Notes under the pieces: generated by a model
The model's input: only the letters and a program-made list of their open reading frames with translations
What the model was told of the DNA's origin: nothing
Database searches by the model: none
Made by a program: the position numbers and the translations under genes
Shown: positions 11,425-21,711 of the stretch, in pieces
Numbering within the stretch: the first letter of the stretch is position 1
How the letters are laid out: each line of letters starts with the position of its first letter
Assembly (NCBI RefSeq): GCF_026210795.1
Contig: NC_089434.1
Coordinates: 310,001 to 374,000 of the forward strand
Reading direction: 5' to 3'
Source of the DNA: Rhizophagus irregularis
Taxonomy: Eukaryota; Glomeromycota; Glomeromycetes; Glomerales; Glomeraceae
Length of the DNA: 64,000 bases

Positions 11425-11805
11425 TAGAGGTTGGAACCGACCAAAAAAACCTTAATCGATTAATAATCGATTAACCAAGGGCCCTAATCGATTAATAATC
11501 GATTAATATTAAAATATTAAAAATTTTTTTTTTTTGACCGCAGATTGCACCAAATTGTTTTTGATCATACATTTAGTTATAGGAAAGTCTTATTTATTAT
11601 TATTATCATTAAAAAATTAATACAAATTCTTCCAAGTTCGGAGAACATGTGACCAAAAATTCACAGCTCTGGGCCGCATTAGATAATTTGACCAGAATTA
11701 TGGGTTGATAATTTTAATCGATTAACCGATTTTTGAAATACTTTAATCGATTAACCGTCTTAGTCGATTAATTAATCGATTAACCTTAATCGATTCCAAA
11801 CTCTA
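11425..11805. mobile_element. hAT-type non-autonomous element with 8-bp target duplication
   Basis: The direct repeat ATTTACAT (11417-11424 and 11806-11813) flanks ends TAGAGGTTGGAA and TTCCAAACTCTA. Near both ends the interior is packed with the palindrome AATCGATTAA and its variants, about nine copies in two clusters. Such repeated subterminal motifs are typical transposase-binding sites in hAT elements. There is no reading frame. Confidence 0.87.
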
Positions 11806-12169
11806 ATTTACATAAGATTAGTTTGATTAGTTTCAAACATTTTCCTTTTTAACATACCCTAACCCAATCTAGTATCGACTTACTGATTTGAATTTCATCC
11901 TTTCCCTTTTAAATCCAAACCTTCCCATTTTTATACAACAAATCAAGTAATCTTTTATTGGTGTAACTAAACTTTTTTCGTTGATATTATAAAAAAAAAA
12001 TCTGATCAAAATTTCATTAAATTACCAATATTATTTTTTATTAGAGCTTATAAAATATATTGGAGTTTTAATTGTAGGCATTTTCAATGAAAATGGTTAT
12101 AAAGGAATCATTTGCTCTACGTTTTCTCATGTTTTTACTTTCGATTAATTTTATTTTTTTATTTTCAAT

Positions 12170-13057
12170 ATGAGTGTCGCAACAGAAGGTGTAGAAGAAA
12201 TGTTATTTGAAGGGGCTCAAGAAACAAGGCAAGCCTCCAAAATTATTCGGGTAAATTATATTTAATATCTTCTACGAAGAAAAAATAACAGGGAGTATGG
12301 TTAACGTGTAACGACTACAATAGATCTGCGCAAAAATTGATGAATTATTGGAGCAAGTGCAAAAAGATGATGTCGTTGAGATCAACCTTCCTGATGAACT
12401 AGGTATGAACGAAGCTGATGCACATGTACTTGAAGCGATACACTCGATATATATCGCTGACAGAATCGGAAATAAGTTACTTTTTAAAGTAAGTCTAATT
12501 ATAATCTACACGTCTATATATCATTTATTGATCTTAGGAATTTTATAATTTAGTACGATGGGGTAGTAAAAAAACTATTTATCGCAGAAAGCAATATAAC
12601 GTGTTGTGTTGGACGTACAGAACTTCAACCTGACGTTGGTATTTGGATTATACCACCAACCCAGGCGCAATGCATAAATCCAATTGTTAATCGATGTCCA
12701 CCTCCGGATGTGTGGATTGAGGTAACTGTATTAAATCTCTATTAAGGAAAACGCAAATGATTTTGACTTATCAGATCTGAGTTCTTGTAGGTATTTTTTG
12801 ATAGGGACCCAGATCGGAGCAACGCGATAAATAGAATTAATCATTGTAAGCGATTCCGGAATGGGATTGAATATGTCGGAATTGCTATACCTGAAACCAC
12901 TCGTCAGAACTCAAACCCTGCGCAAGCTTCAACTGCTGTAGTTCGACAAAACAACCGACCTAACCAACCTCCATGTGGTATTTATTGGGAAATCCACCAG
13001 TTTATTTACATATACCTGGAACAACCATCTTGTCCTTACGTGTGGTTGGACACTTGA
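12170..13057 (+). CDS. Uma2-like (PD-(D/E)xK nuclease fold) protein, four exons
   Basis: Exons 12170-12250, 12324-12488, 12554-12721 and 12791-13057 join in phase 0 to give 226 residues. The core matches the layout of the Uma2 'putative restriction endonuclease' family: PDVGIWIIPP (108-117), then PPPDVWIEVFFDRDPDR (131-147). Asp109 and Glu138 are placed like the family's catalytic acids. A following helix-forming stretch and VGIAIPE (about 169-175) fit the end of the fold. The length suits the family (about 180-230 residues). Base composition is more GC-rich than the flanks, which supports real coding. The ATG was chosen because the exon 1 frame continues cleanly over a 73-bp intron. The family is recognised by motif only. 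In fungi its role is unknown, and related copies occur in Glomeromycotina, possibly from mobile elements. Confidence 0.7.
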
Positions 13058-14612
13058 TTTTAATATTGTGCTTAATGTAATTCCTTAATGATAGATACTA
13101 TCTAAAACTTTTGCATATTATCATCTATCTAATCTATCTAATTAAAAAAAATTGTCATATTTAGATTACCCTGTATAAATAATTTGAATTGTGTAACATT
13201 GAAAAGTGTGCGTTCGATCTATTTCGTAATTATCATATCATAATTATATCATAATTAACTGACTACGATAACAAATCTTTAAACTAATACATTTACAGTT
13301 AATTAAAATTTTAACTGGATTTTTTTTTTTATTCTGATGGATTAATACTAACAAAAAAAAGTATAATTTCTCTAATGCATTTATTTGTGGTCATTTCCGC
13401 TCTCTCGAAACATTTCTATAATAATAGTTTTTACCAAAAAACTGAAACTACCTTTTTAGTCTTTTTTATTAATTTTTTATCCCTCTTTTCATCATTATTG
13501 TTTCTTTTGGTTAACTTAACCAAAATTTTTTTATTCTTATTGGATTTTTTTAGGGGATTTTTTTTATAATAATCGGAATTTATCAAAATTTTGGATTTTT
13601 TTTTTTAACCCAAAAAATAGGTTATTCTTTTTTTGGTTTGGGTCAAAACTATAGAACTATGTCCTATGGCTTTTTGTGAGATTTTTTTTAGTCAGTGATA
13701 TTGTTTCTGACTAATAAATTCGTGTGAAAATTTTTTTTTTAGTGAGAATTTTTTTGATTTAGTGAGAACTTTTTTTGTTTGATTTTTTCAATATTATTTC
13801 CGACTAATAAATTTGTGAAATTTTTTTTTGATATTAACGAATTTTTTTTGTAAGATTGTTTTTAATTATATAGATATTTTGTAATTAAATCAATAAATTT
13901 TTTGATAAATCTATATAACTAAAAAACTATATAACTAAAAAAATTTGTCAGACATTTGGATTAGTCTCTGTATACTAAATAATTTGAATTGTGTAACTTG
14001 AAATTTATGCCATATAATGAAAACCCGTGACATGCCTCCACCTGATCTATTTATCCATGTACATTCCAATCCAATCAACCAATACAATTTCATTTTACCT
14101 TAATCGGATGATTAATAATTTTTAAATTTTTTCGTTCAAACTGAAAAAAAATTTTTCTTCCTTTCTTCTTTCGGTTTAGTTTTTTTTTTCAAACCGAAAA
14201 ATTTGTTTTTTTTCATTATTTTCCCGTTTTCCCCCTCAAGACTAAAATGGTGTGATTTCAGGATGTAATTTCGCTAATCATTTTAGAGAAGTGGAGAACT
14301 ATTGCTTCGGTAGGAAGAAATTCTCGTTAGAGCGTAAATGCAGAAAAAAAATATCCATGCAATGATTACTTCGGCCAAGTATCTTTCTGCGCATTTCAGG
14401 TGATCGATTTAACAAGCCTTTTTGAAAACATAATTTTATCATAGGCCACATGCAAGTAACGAATTCAGGTACTAGCCACATGATGTTAAGTCGTTGTCCA
14501 CGTAAAGACTAATCAAGATTAAAGTATTTTCGATCAATACACTCTTTGAATTTATGTCTTCTGAGGAATCGTGATTTATGGATTCTCATTATACCATACT
14601 TCAACTAATGCA
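13058..14612. other. T-rich spacer, no supported gene
   Basis: Positions 13640-13860 contain two copies of a block like TCTGACTAATAAATTCGTG within long T runs. Positions 14150-14215 hold inverted TTCGGTTTAG / CAAACCGAAA motifs. The less AT-rich stretch 14240-14570 includes a 60-codon minus-strand frame (14299-14481) that I cannot identify; it may be a relic. Confidence 0.45.
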
Positions 14613-14942
14613 TTATTTCAGTAATTCATGCTCGACATTCTCAGCGTCACGCCTTGCATTCTCCTCAATAAAATGGTTCAATTTTGCATCCTCAGCCTTG
14701 CTTTCAGCAACCTTCTTTCTAAGTTCAGGAATCTCGGCATTCCTGGCCTCAAGCTCAGATTACTTTTAGCGTTCTTAGCCTCAAATTCAGCGAGCTTCCT
14801 TCTAAGATCAGTATTTCTCATCTTTAAGCTCAGCATTCTTGTTCTTAATCTCAGAAAACTTCTCCCTTACTAGTTCGCAAATCTCAGCAAAGAGTTTGGC
14901 ATTTAATTCCTTTAATGCATCTCTGGATTGAGTGTTTGACAT
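14613..14942 (-). pseudogene. Coiled-coil protein pseudogene with two frameshifts
   Basis: The ATG at 14942 opens a 44-residue frame (start MSNTQSRDALKELNAKLFAE) ending at TGA 14808. The protein resumes in a second frame (LRRKLAEFEAKNAK, about 14803-14765) and then a third (ELEARNAEIPELRKKVAES onward) that reaches TAA at 14613. All three pieces are Glu/Lys/Ala/Leu-rich heptad sequence with repeated 'KNAEL / KNAK / RNAEI' units, so together they make one coiled coil. The family is common in Rhizophagus genomes, from general recollection; its function is unknown. Sequencing error is a possible alternative cause of the frameshifts. Confidence 0.65.
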
Positions 14943-15102
14943 AATTAATAAAATTTATACAAGAATGTGAATTATTCAATGTTATGTTGCGAACGTAAAG
15001 ACAAGCTTTATTAATACAGATAAAAATAAATAAGAGCAGTACGAAGTAAAATAAATATAAAGAATCGGGACTTTACCCGTAATACATGACGAATTTTCTA
15101 TG

Positions 15103-15378
15103 TTAAGAACTATCTACAGTATCTGATTTTTCCGCAATCTTGCTCAATGACTTTACCCTTCTCGATTCTTCCCCACTTTGTGAATCGTCAACCGGCTTCT
15201 GTGCCTCCTCCAATAACCATACAATATACCCGAGGACCTTTTCCACCTTTGATTGTAAATTTTCATCTTTATATACTACGATCACTGGTTCTGACAGCTT
15301 AATTGATGGTCTCCGATCACTACTATCTAGTCTGCACTCCATAAAGTACCATTTTTCAGCATCTGTTACAATCCCCAT
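15103..15378 (-). CDS. Small hypothetical protein, 91 residues
   Basis: A single open frame starts MGIVTDAEKWYFMECRLD. It has a predicted globular part, with KVEKVLGYIVWLLEEAQKPV at about residues 44-63, and a Ser/Lys/Glu-rich tail. Codon use and GC content are higher than in neighbouring spacer DNA, which supports coding. It lies 160 bp upstream of the coiled-coil pseudogene on the same strand and tail-to-tail with none. Function is unknown; similar short proteins accompany repeated gene families in Rhizophagus, by recollection only. The opposite-strand frame at 15140-15403 is a shadow. Confidence 0.55.
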   Translation of the reverse strand: MGIVTDAEKWYFMECRLDSSDRRPSIKLSEPVIVVYKDENLQSKVEKVLGYIVWLLEEAQKPVDDSQSGEESRRVKSLSKIAEKSDTVDSS

Positions 15379-15399
15379 ACTTTATCAAAACCAGAAATT

Positions 15400-17283
15400 T
15401 TGAATCAAGCTCTTCGTAACGATAATCCAGATGATCCAGGTGATCCAGGTATTAAAGCGTTCCAGAGGTTGCTTATCCACACAGTGGAAGAACGTGATTA
15501 CTCAGCGCAAAAACTTGCCACCTTCTACTTCAACAGCCACTTTATCACTGTAGTAGAAATTTTGTTTGTTTAAATCTTAATAAAGAGACAAATCAGTGGC
15601 TTCACGACAGTGAACATAACACAAATAATTAAACAATGAAACTAAAAAAACAGATCTCTCACTTCTGAAAAGATATTGTAGTTGACCTACTAAACTAAGT
15701 GACTTGTCATTGTTTGGATTTACCTGCAATAAAGTTAGTCAAAGGAAATCCGTAAAATGCAGTAAAGAAAACGTAGTACGTCTGCTCTGACCATCCCCAA
15801 TCAAAAATGGTCCTCAGTAGGAAGACTTTTGTCATACAAAAGTTCTCTTACTACATGTTTGCTATAGAGATATCCTTAGCCTTACAGAGAATGACACTTT
15901 CGTAGATAGACTTATATAACCGGCATTTTTCAGGAATCAACAATGATTCTAGTAATTTAGTTGAACCTGCCGTGGATAATCTTGAGGAAATGGATGGTAA
16001 CAATTCAGATGATAATGCCGACGACATTGTACAAGAAGAGAATGAACCTCGAGCTGATTGGATGGTACTGTGCCAAATAGACGAAACAACAATTTTACCG
16101 ATTCTTTAGGTTGCTACAACAGGCGTTGCAGCCTTTAATATTCAAGGTAGCACTATACATTCGGAGCTTTCCATTCCAATATTATGCGGCACAAAATATA
16201 AAATTGAAGGTGAATCTTTGAAAAAATTACAAAATATAATGAAGAATATTAAATATTTTATCATCGATGAAATAAGCATGGTAGGTCGTCACTTTCTTGC
16301 TCTAGTTGATCTGAGATCGCGTCAAGCATTTCTAGAACATTCCAATCATCATTTGGTGGACGAATCTATAATCCTTATCGTGACTTTGGACAGCTACCTC
16401 CGGTGTGTGATATTCCATGTATTCTCAAGATCATCAACCATAAGATTCTTTATCCGAGGATTACGTAATGTCTATCGTCAATTTCAAGAAGTTTATAGAC
16501 TTGAAGCTATACAACGACAAACTGGTAGCTCGGATGAACAATGCCAATTTAGGAATTTTTTGTGATTGGGAATTGTTAATGACGCAAATCCCAGAAAATT
16601 GCCAGAATCAGAGAGAAAAAAATTTTTAACATTCTTACAACATGGGAAGAAGTTGATAGAATTAATGCTGACAAACTTTGGTCATTAAACCAACCTATCG
16701 CTAAGATTGGAGCAGTTCATACGGGTGGCTCTGGCTTCGAAGGCTGATTCAGATACAGCAAATGGTCTTGAATCTGAAATATTATTAGCCAGAAACGCTC
16801 GTATTATGCTCACTGCAAATCTCTGGGTTTCCACTGGCTTTGTAAATGGTGCTACGGGAACAATAACGGATATATTATACAAAGAGGAATCTGGGCACAA
16901 ATCATTACCTACTGCCATTCTAGTTTCCTTTGACCAGTATCGTGGCCAAACTCTTACAAACTTGGATGGAATTTCGGATGTACCTAATGTTCCTATACGA
17001 AGTATGTGGGAAGGAAAGTCTGGCATATGCTCCCGCCTACAATTTCCATTTTCTCTCACGTGGGCCATTAAAGTTCACAAATTGCAAGATTTAACTTTAT
17101 CTAAGGTGGTTACAGATCTTGGCAAGAGGGAATTTGCTGCTGGTTTGCTGGTTTATCATTTGTAGCAATATCCCATGTTCGTTCTTTCAAGGATATTGTT
17201 TTCAAGCATTTTGTTTTTAACAGACTTGAGCGTATAAAAAACTGTAAAAGGCTAAAAGAACAAATAGTGGAAGAAAAAAGCTA
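15400..17283 (+). pseudogene. Pif1-type DNA helicase pseudogene
   Basis: Fragments follow the order of a Pif1/Helitron-type helicase. An upstream piece has VEERDYSAQKLA (about 15487). An acidic linker carries ADWMVLCQ (about 16055-16078). Motif Ib region ATTGVAAFNIQGSTIHSELS begins at about 16113. Walker B lies in YFIIDEISMVG (about 16254-16286). A decayed 'GDFGQLPPV' region follows (about 16380-16405). The C-terminal part (16707-17165) includes ARNARIMLTANLW and a motif VI VHKLQDLTL in place of the usual VHKSQGLTL. The reading frame breaks several times. Near 17140 a tandem duplication of 8 bases (GCTGGTTT twice) shifts the frame, after which FVAISHVRSFKDIVF resumes. The Walker A lysine was not located. 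It is non-functional, and was once either a host Pif1 copy or the helicase of a Helitron. Confidence 0.8.
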
Positions 17284-17842
17284 GCTGAAATGGAAACCAC
17301 GGTGCAAAAATAAAGGTTTTTTTTTAGATAAAATAAAAGTTTTTTGTATTACAAGTGTTGTAATCGTATTTATTTGGTATATTACAGGGGCATATAAGTT
17401 AATCGTGAATCGTGATACAAATTATAAAAAAAGAAAAAAAATTGACGATTGTGACAGGGGTTAACCAGCTAATTCAGTATAGTAAATCCTTAACACAAAA
17501 TGATCGATACTGTAATAAAATAATAAGACAAGTTAGTTTTGCTGCTAGTCACATAGTTGTAAGATACTTTTCCTTCAAAGAGGCACAAGAAAATTCTGTT
17601 TATCTGTGTAATTAAGAACATCTCTCCTGTACTAGTTGACCTATACTATCAGTAACTTTACAAGCTCGTCTATAGTGTCCTTTATTCATCTATAAAAAAT
17701 TTTTTATCTTACGGCTCATCTATAAAAATTTATCTAACGTCAAAATCTAGTATGGTATTTGTTTGTCATATTCATTATATCACGTGATTTAGTTTTTATT
17801 GAGAAATAAATTTTTGTCCTATTTAAAAAAAAAAAATTTAGA
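17284..17842. other. Distal 5' flank of K3, class I kinase flank
   Basis: Positions 17440-17842 match 1830-2220 (before K2) and 40630-40980 (before K5), including AGATACTTTTCCTTCAAAGA and the TCACGTGATTTAG block. Homology stops at 17842, where an insertion begins, and resumes at about 19070. There is no gene. Confidence 0.7.
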
Positions 17843-19075
17843 GGGCTTATTTTGGAAACTCTTTCTCCTTTCCGTCTGGAATTTTATATTCCGCAGTAAT
17901 ATTATAAAGATTAACCCTTAAAAAACCTTTATATGCTAAAGAGCGTACATAGGTGAGCCCTTTCTGGGCTCGGCGGAAAGGCGAGGTTTGATACCTTACC
18001 AGACTACACTCTTTTACACCCTTATGAACGAAAAATATTCGGACTTCAACCTTATCTTCAACCCTCCCAACTACGAAAAGATTCTTTTCGGCTTTAGAGA
18101 AGAGCGTCTTTTACACAACAAATTTTTTATCTTTCAACTAAGGTTCTCCATCCCAGAAAATATTCTTAAAAAGAAGATAACTTCTTTACACCAAGTCTCT
18201 TTACACCACTTGGAACTTTGGATAGAAGACTCTTTCGTCCAAACTGACGACCACTCTTGCTTCGAAATTCTTGGCGTTGGCATGGTCTCGTGCTCAGCAA
18301 GACAATTTTCCTTTTTTGGATACATGCAACGTGTATTTTAATTACAAAGAAATCCAAACTACACCAATTAAAACTCACGCTACACTAACCAAAATTTTCC
18401 TTATCGGGATTAACCTTCACGTTGACAAGAATCTTCCAGATATTTGGGCAAGACAGTCACGTGATATAGATAAAATTTTTTCTAAGGATGATATATATTC
18501 CTTATGGCGTTGGTTATTATTTCATGACACTTCTGGTTTAAATAAAGGCTCAGGAGTTACCATCATGATTACTGACAAAATAGCAAAAGATTTACAACAT
18601 ACAGAATTTGTCGAAGGACGTATCATCAATCTCATCTTCGGTTTTAAGAAATCAAATCAACTGAACGTGACTTGCTGCTACTTACCACCTAGCCCTAAGA
18701 TAGATATTACCAAATTTAAAATCAGCGCTATTTGCGTCAATAGATTTATTTTTTTATTTTTTTTTCTCATTTGTTTTTTTTGTTTTTATATAGATATACA
18801 ATTGTTCTTAAACATATGTCTTTGACATTAGATAGTTTATTTTTATTTTTTTACGTTTCCACTAGTGCTATTAGGCGGGTGTTCTTGGGAAAGTTCTTGG
18901 ATCTGACTCGTGTTCACCTATATCCATAGAGGACAGAATTCGTCACGCTTCGGGGTGGCTTGACGTGTAGTGATAGAATTACCTATAGACTCATTTTTAT
19001 GCTGTCAGTGTAATTGAATCTACCGTTTCGCTTTTCTGTTTTTTTAAAAATAAAAATAAAAAAAAAAAATTTAGA
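17843..19075 (+). mobile_element. LINE-like retroposed insertion in the K3 5' flank
   Basis: Comparison with the K2 flank (2205-2225) and K5 flank (40960-40985) shows an uninterrupted A-run-TTTAGAATTAAG there. Here the A-run-TTTAGA is followed by 1.23 kb of foreign sequence, which ends in an A-rich tail (AAAAATAAAAATAAAAA...) before TTTAGA and the flank resume. The duplicated A-run-TTTAGA is the target-site duplication, though the A-richness blurs its length. The insert is richer in G+C and contains a fragment of an endonuclease-like protein (see 17988-18825). A tail plus duplication fits target-primed retroposition of an internally deleted non-LTR element. Confidence 0.8.
17988..18825 (+). 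pseudogene. Frameshifted endonuclease (AP/EEP-like) fragment of a non-LTR retrotransposon
   Basis: Two overlapping frames (17988-18341 and 18271-18825) look like one protein broken by a frameshift. The second contains GSGVTIMITDKIAKDLQ and GRIINLIFGFK followed by the strand NVTCCYLPPSP. This pattern (a Gly-rich start, a strand, then a strand ending in Y-x-P-P) is typical of the exonuclease-endonuclease-phosphatase domain in LINE ORF2 proteins. No reverse transcriptase is present. The C-terminus runs into a Phe-rich T tract, so the frame is not authentic beyond about 18740. The family call is by motif only. Confidence 0.5.
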
Positions 19076-19238
19076 ATTAAGAAATTAAATCTTGTAATTA
19101 AATTCAATTTTAAATTTTAAAATGTAAATTTTCACTAAAGTTATTAAATTTAGACCAAAAATAGAAAAATTATGATTTAAATTACTTTGCCGAAAAGCAG
19201 ATTATTACTAAATTCGTTTTGTTCATTTTGTATTTATG

Positions 19239-19297
19239 GTCACATGATAGTCACACAACATTTGGTAATACATAAAACGGATGAAAAACTCCGCTTC
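19239..19297 (+). promoter_or_regulatory. Conserved promoter-proximal block of K3
   Basis: Same block as before K2, with GTCACATGATAGTCACACAA intact and the end altered to CTCCGCTTC. The LINE-like insertion lies just upstream, so this block is retained but cut off from the distal flank. Confidence 0.6.
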
Positions 19298-19372
19298 TAG
19301 TTTTTAAGTTACAAAATTATTTTAAATTTTTTTTTTTTCACAATTTTAAACATTTTATAAGAAAATTACATT

Positions 19373-21711
19373 ATGTCTGATATTCGAAAAGAATTAGTTT
19401 ATGCTGCACTTAATAGAGCAATTACATCAATAGATTATGATATTTATGATGATATTCATAAACAACATGAATTTAAAAAACAAACTATACTTGCTGATAA
19501 TTCTCTTACAAATGATGAAAAAACTTATGCAATAAAAGAACTGAATAAGACATATGACAAAAATAAAATTTTTCTTAATGAAGGAACAAGAAGAACTTGT
19601 GAAAATTGTAACCAAGAATGTTTAGCTACATTATATTGTGAATATTGTGTTCAAAATTATTTAAAAGCAAACTTTTCAAATTGGACATCTGGAAATAATG
19701 ATATTGATAATTTAATACAAAAATGTCAAATTGAAACACTTAGACCAGATACTATAATTGAATGGATTCCATATAATAATTTACAAAATATTGAATATTT
19801 AACAAAAGGTGGATTTTCTGAAATTTATACAGCAGATTGGATTGATGGAGGATATGTAGAATGGGATTCTAAAGAACAAAAATTAATAAGACTTGGAAGA
19901 GAAAAAGTAATACTTAAAGGATTAGAAAATGTTGAAAATGCAAATCAAAGATGGTTTGAAGAGGTTTGTAATTTAATGTTATTTTATTATTATTTTCAGC
20001 TTTAGTAAATAATAAATTTTATTATATATATAGGCTGAATCACACTTTAAAATAAGCAGTAAATGGCCACAAATCATTCCATGTTATGGTTTAACACAAA
20101 ATTCATTAAATGAAAATTATATGCTTGTAATAGAGAAAGCAGATATAGATTTAAGAAAATATTTACAACAAACTCAAAATCAACTTACATGGAAAGAAAG
20201 AATAGAAGTTGCTTATGATATAATTGAAGCACTAGATGCTATTCATGATGAGAATGCAATTCATAGAGATTTGCATTCTGGAAATATATTATATTGAGAA
20301 CTAGATCAACAATGGTTTATTAGTGATCTTGGATTTTGTGGACCTGCAGATAAATCAACAGAAAGTATATATGGTAATCTTCCTTACATAGCACCAGAAG
20401 TTATTTCTGGAAAGAAAACTACAGTGGAATCTGATATTTATAGTATTGGAATGTTAATGTGGGAAATTTCATCTGGACGACCTCCTTTTAATTATTATGA
20501 AAATGATTATAAACTTGCATTGAATATAATTAATGGAATGAGACCAAAAGTAATATCAGGAACTCCTTTGAAATATGAAAATTTAATGAAACAATGTTGG
20601 GATGCTGATCCATCAGAAAGACCTGATATTGATACACTTGTAAATGAATTTTATGCACTTCTGCAATATTATCAAAATATATCAAATGAAATACTTCAAC
20701 AAGAAGCAAATAATGATTTAGAAAGAAACAAACTAATAAACAACACAATGTCAAAACATATAAGTAGCAAATTATTTACAAGTAAAATTCATCAATTTAA
20801 AAATTTACCTGAACCAAAAAATGCAACAGAAGGTATATTTTAATGTTCATTATATTTATTGATAATTAATAGTTTTTTCTTTAAAATATTAATATTGTTT
20901 TTATCTAAATAATACAGAAGAGCAAGAAGGTAAGAAATAATGGATATGTAGTACTATTAGTAATATGTGAAATATTAGATTATTTTTTCTAACTTTTAAA
21001 AAAAAAATCATTTTTAATAGCATTTCATAGTAAATCATATGATTGCTTTGATATTCCCGATAATAGTAAGTATTTTTTAAAATTAAATTATTGGTATATG
21101 ATGAAATTATTAATTATTATTTTTCTTAGTTGAAGATTTTAACAATTCAAATGATCAAAATTATGTTTATACATCTAAAACAAGTAGTATTTTAAAAGGT
21201 ACTAACTAATAAAAATTAAATATAGTTGCATGTGAATATAGTTATTTTAATTTATCTGTAACGTTTATAATTATTAATTTATCTTTGAATAATTTTTAGG
21301 CGATAGTGAAGAATTATCCAAATCATTTAATGAATTACAAATAAATTCAAATGAAGGTAAAAAATAATACTATTTTGATTACAAGTTTTGTTTCTTGAAA
21401 TATAATATCATATTCTACTTTTATAGATAATTATGGAATAGAAATAATGGAGCAACATCAAGTAAAAAAGCACAATATTGACATTGACGGTTTGTATAGA
21501 TAGTAACAATTGATTTTATGAAATTATTGTAATTTTAATATTTTTTTCTTACAGACGAGGATGAAATCTATGATGATAAAAATTTTCATTCGGAGGAGCA
21601 AGATGAATTAGAAATTCCAGATGGTAAGTTATTTTGAAATTCTTTTTTTCAAAAAAAAAAAATTTACGTAGTTAGTAATTTATATTTTATATTTTTTTAG
21701 ATGGATTTTAA
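19373..21711 (+). pseudogene. TKL-like kinase K3 with premature stop in the catalytic loop
   Basis: All nine exons and splice sites are preserved: 19373-19963, 20034-20832, 20918-20929, 21021-21065, 21130-21198, 21300-21356, 21427-21489, 21555-21623, 21701-21711. The second exon has an in-frame TGA at 20295-20297, right after HRDLHSGNILY, where other copies have a Ser codon (TCA or TCG). A single C-to-G change from TCA explains it. Any product would be 284 residues: zinc ribbon, N-lobe and HRD, but no DLG, APE or tail. Without the stop it would be 571 residues. Exon 1 is nearly identical to that of K5, so inactivation looks recent. A regulatory truncated product cannot be excluded. Confidence 0.87.
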
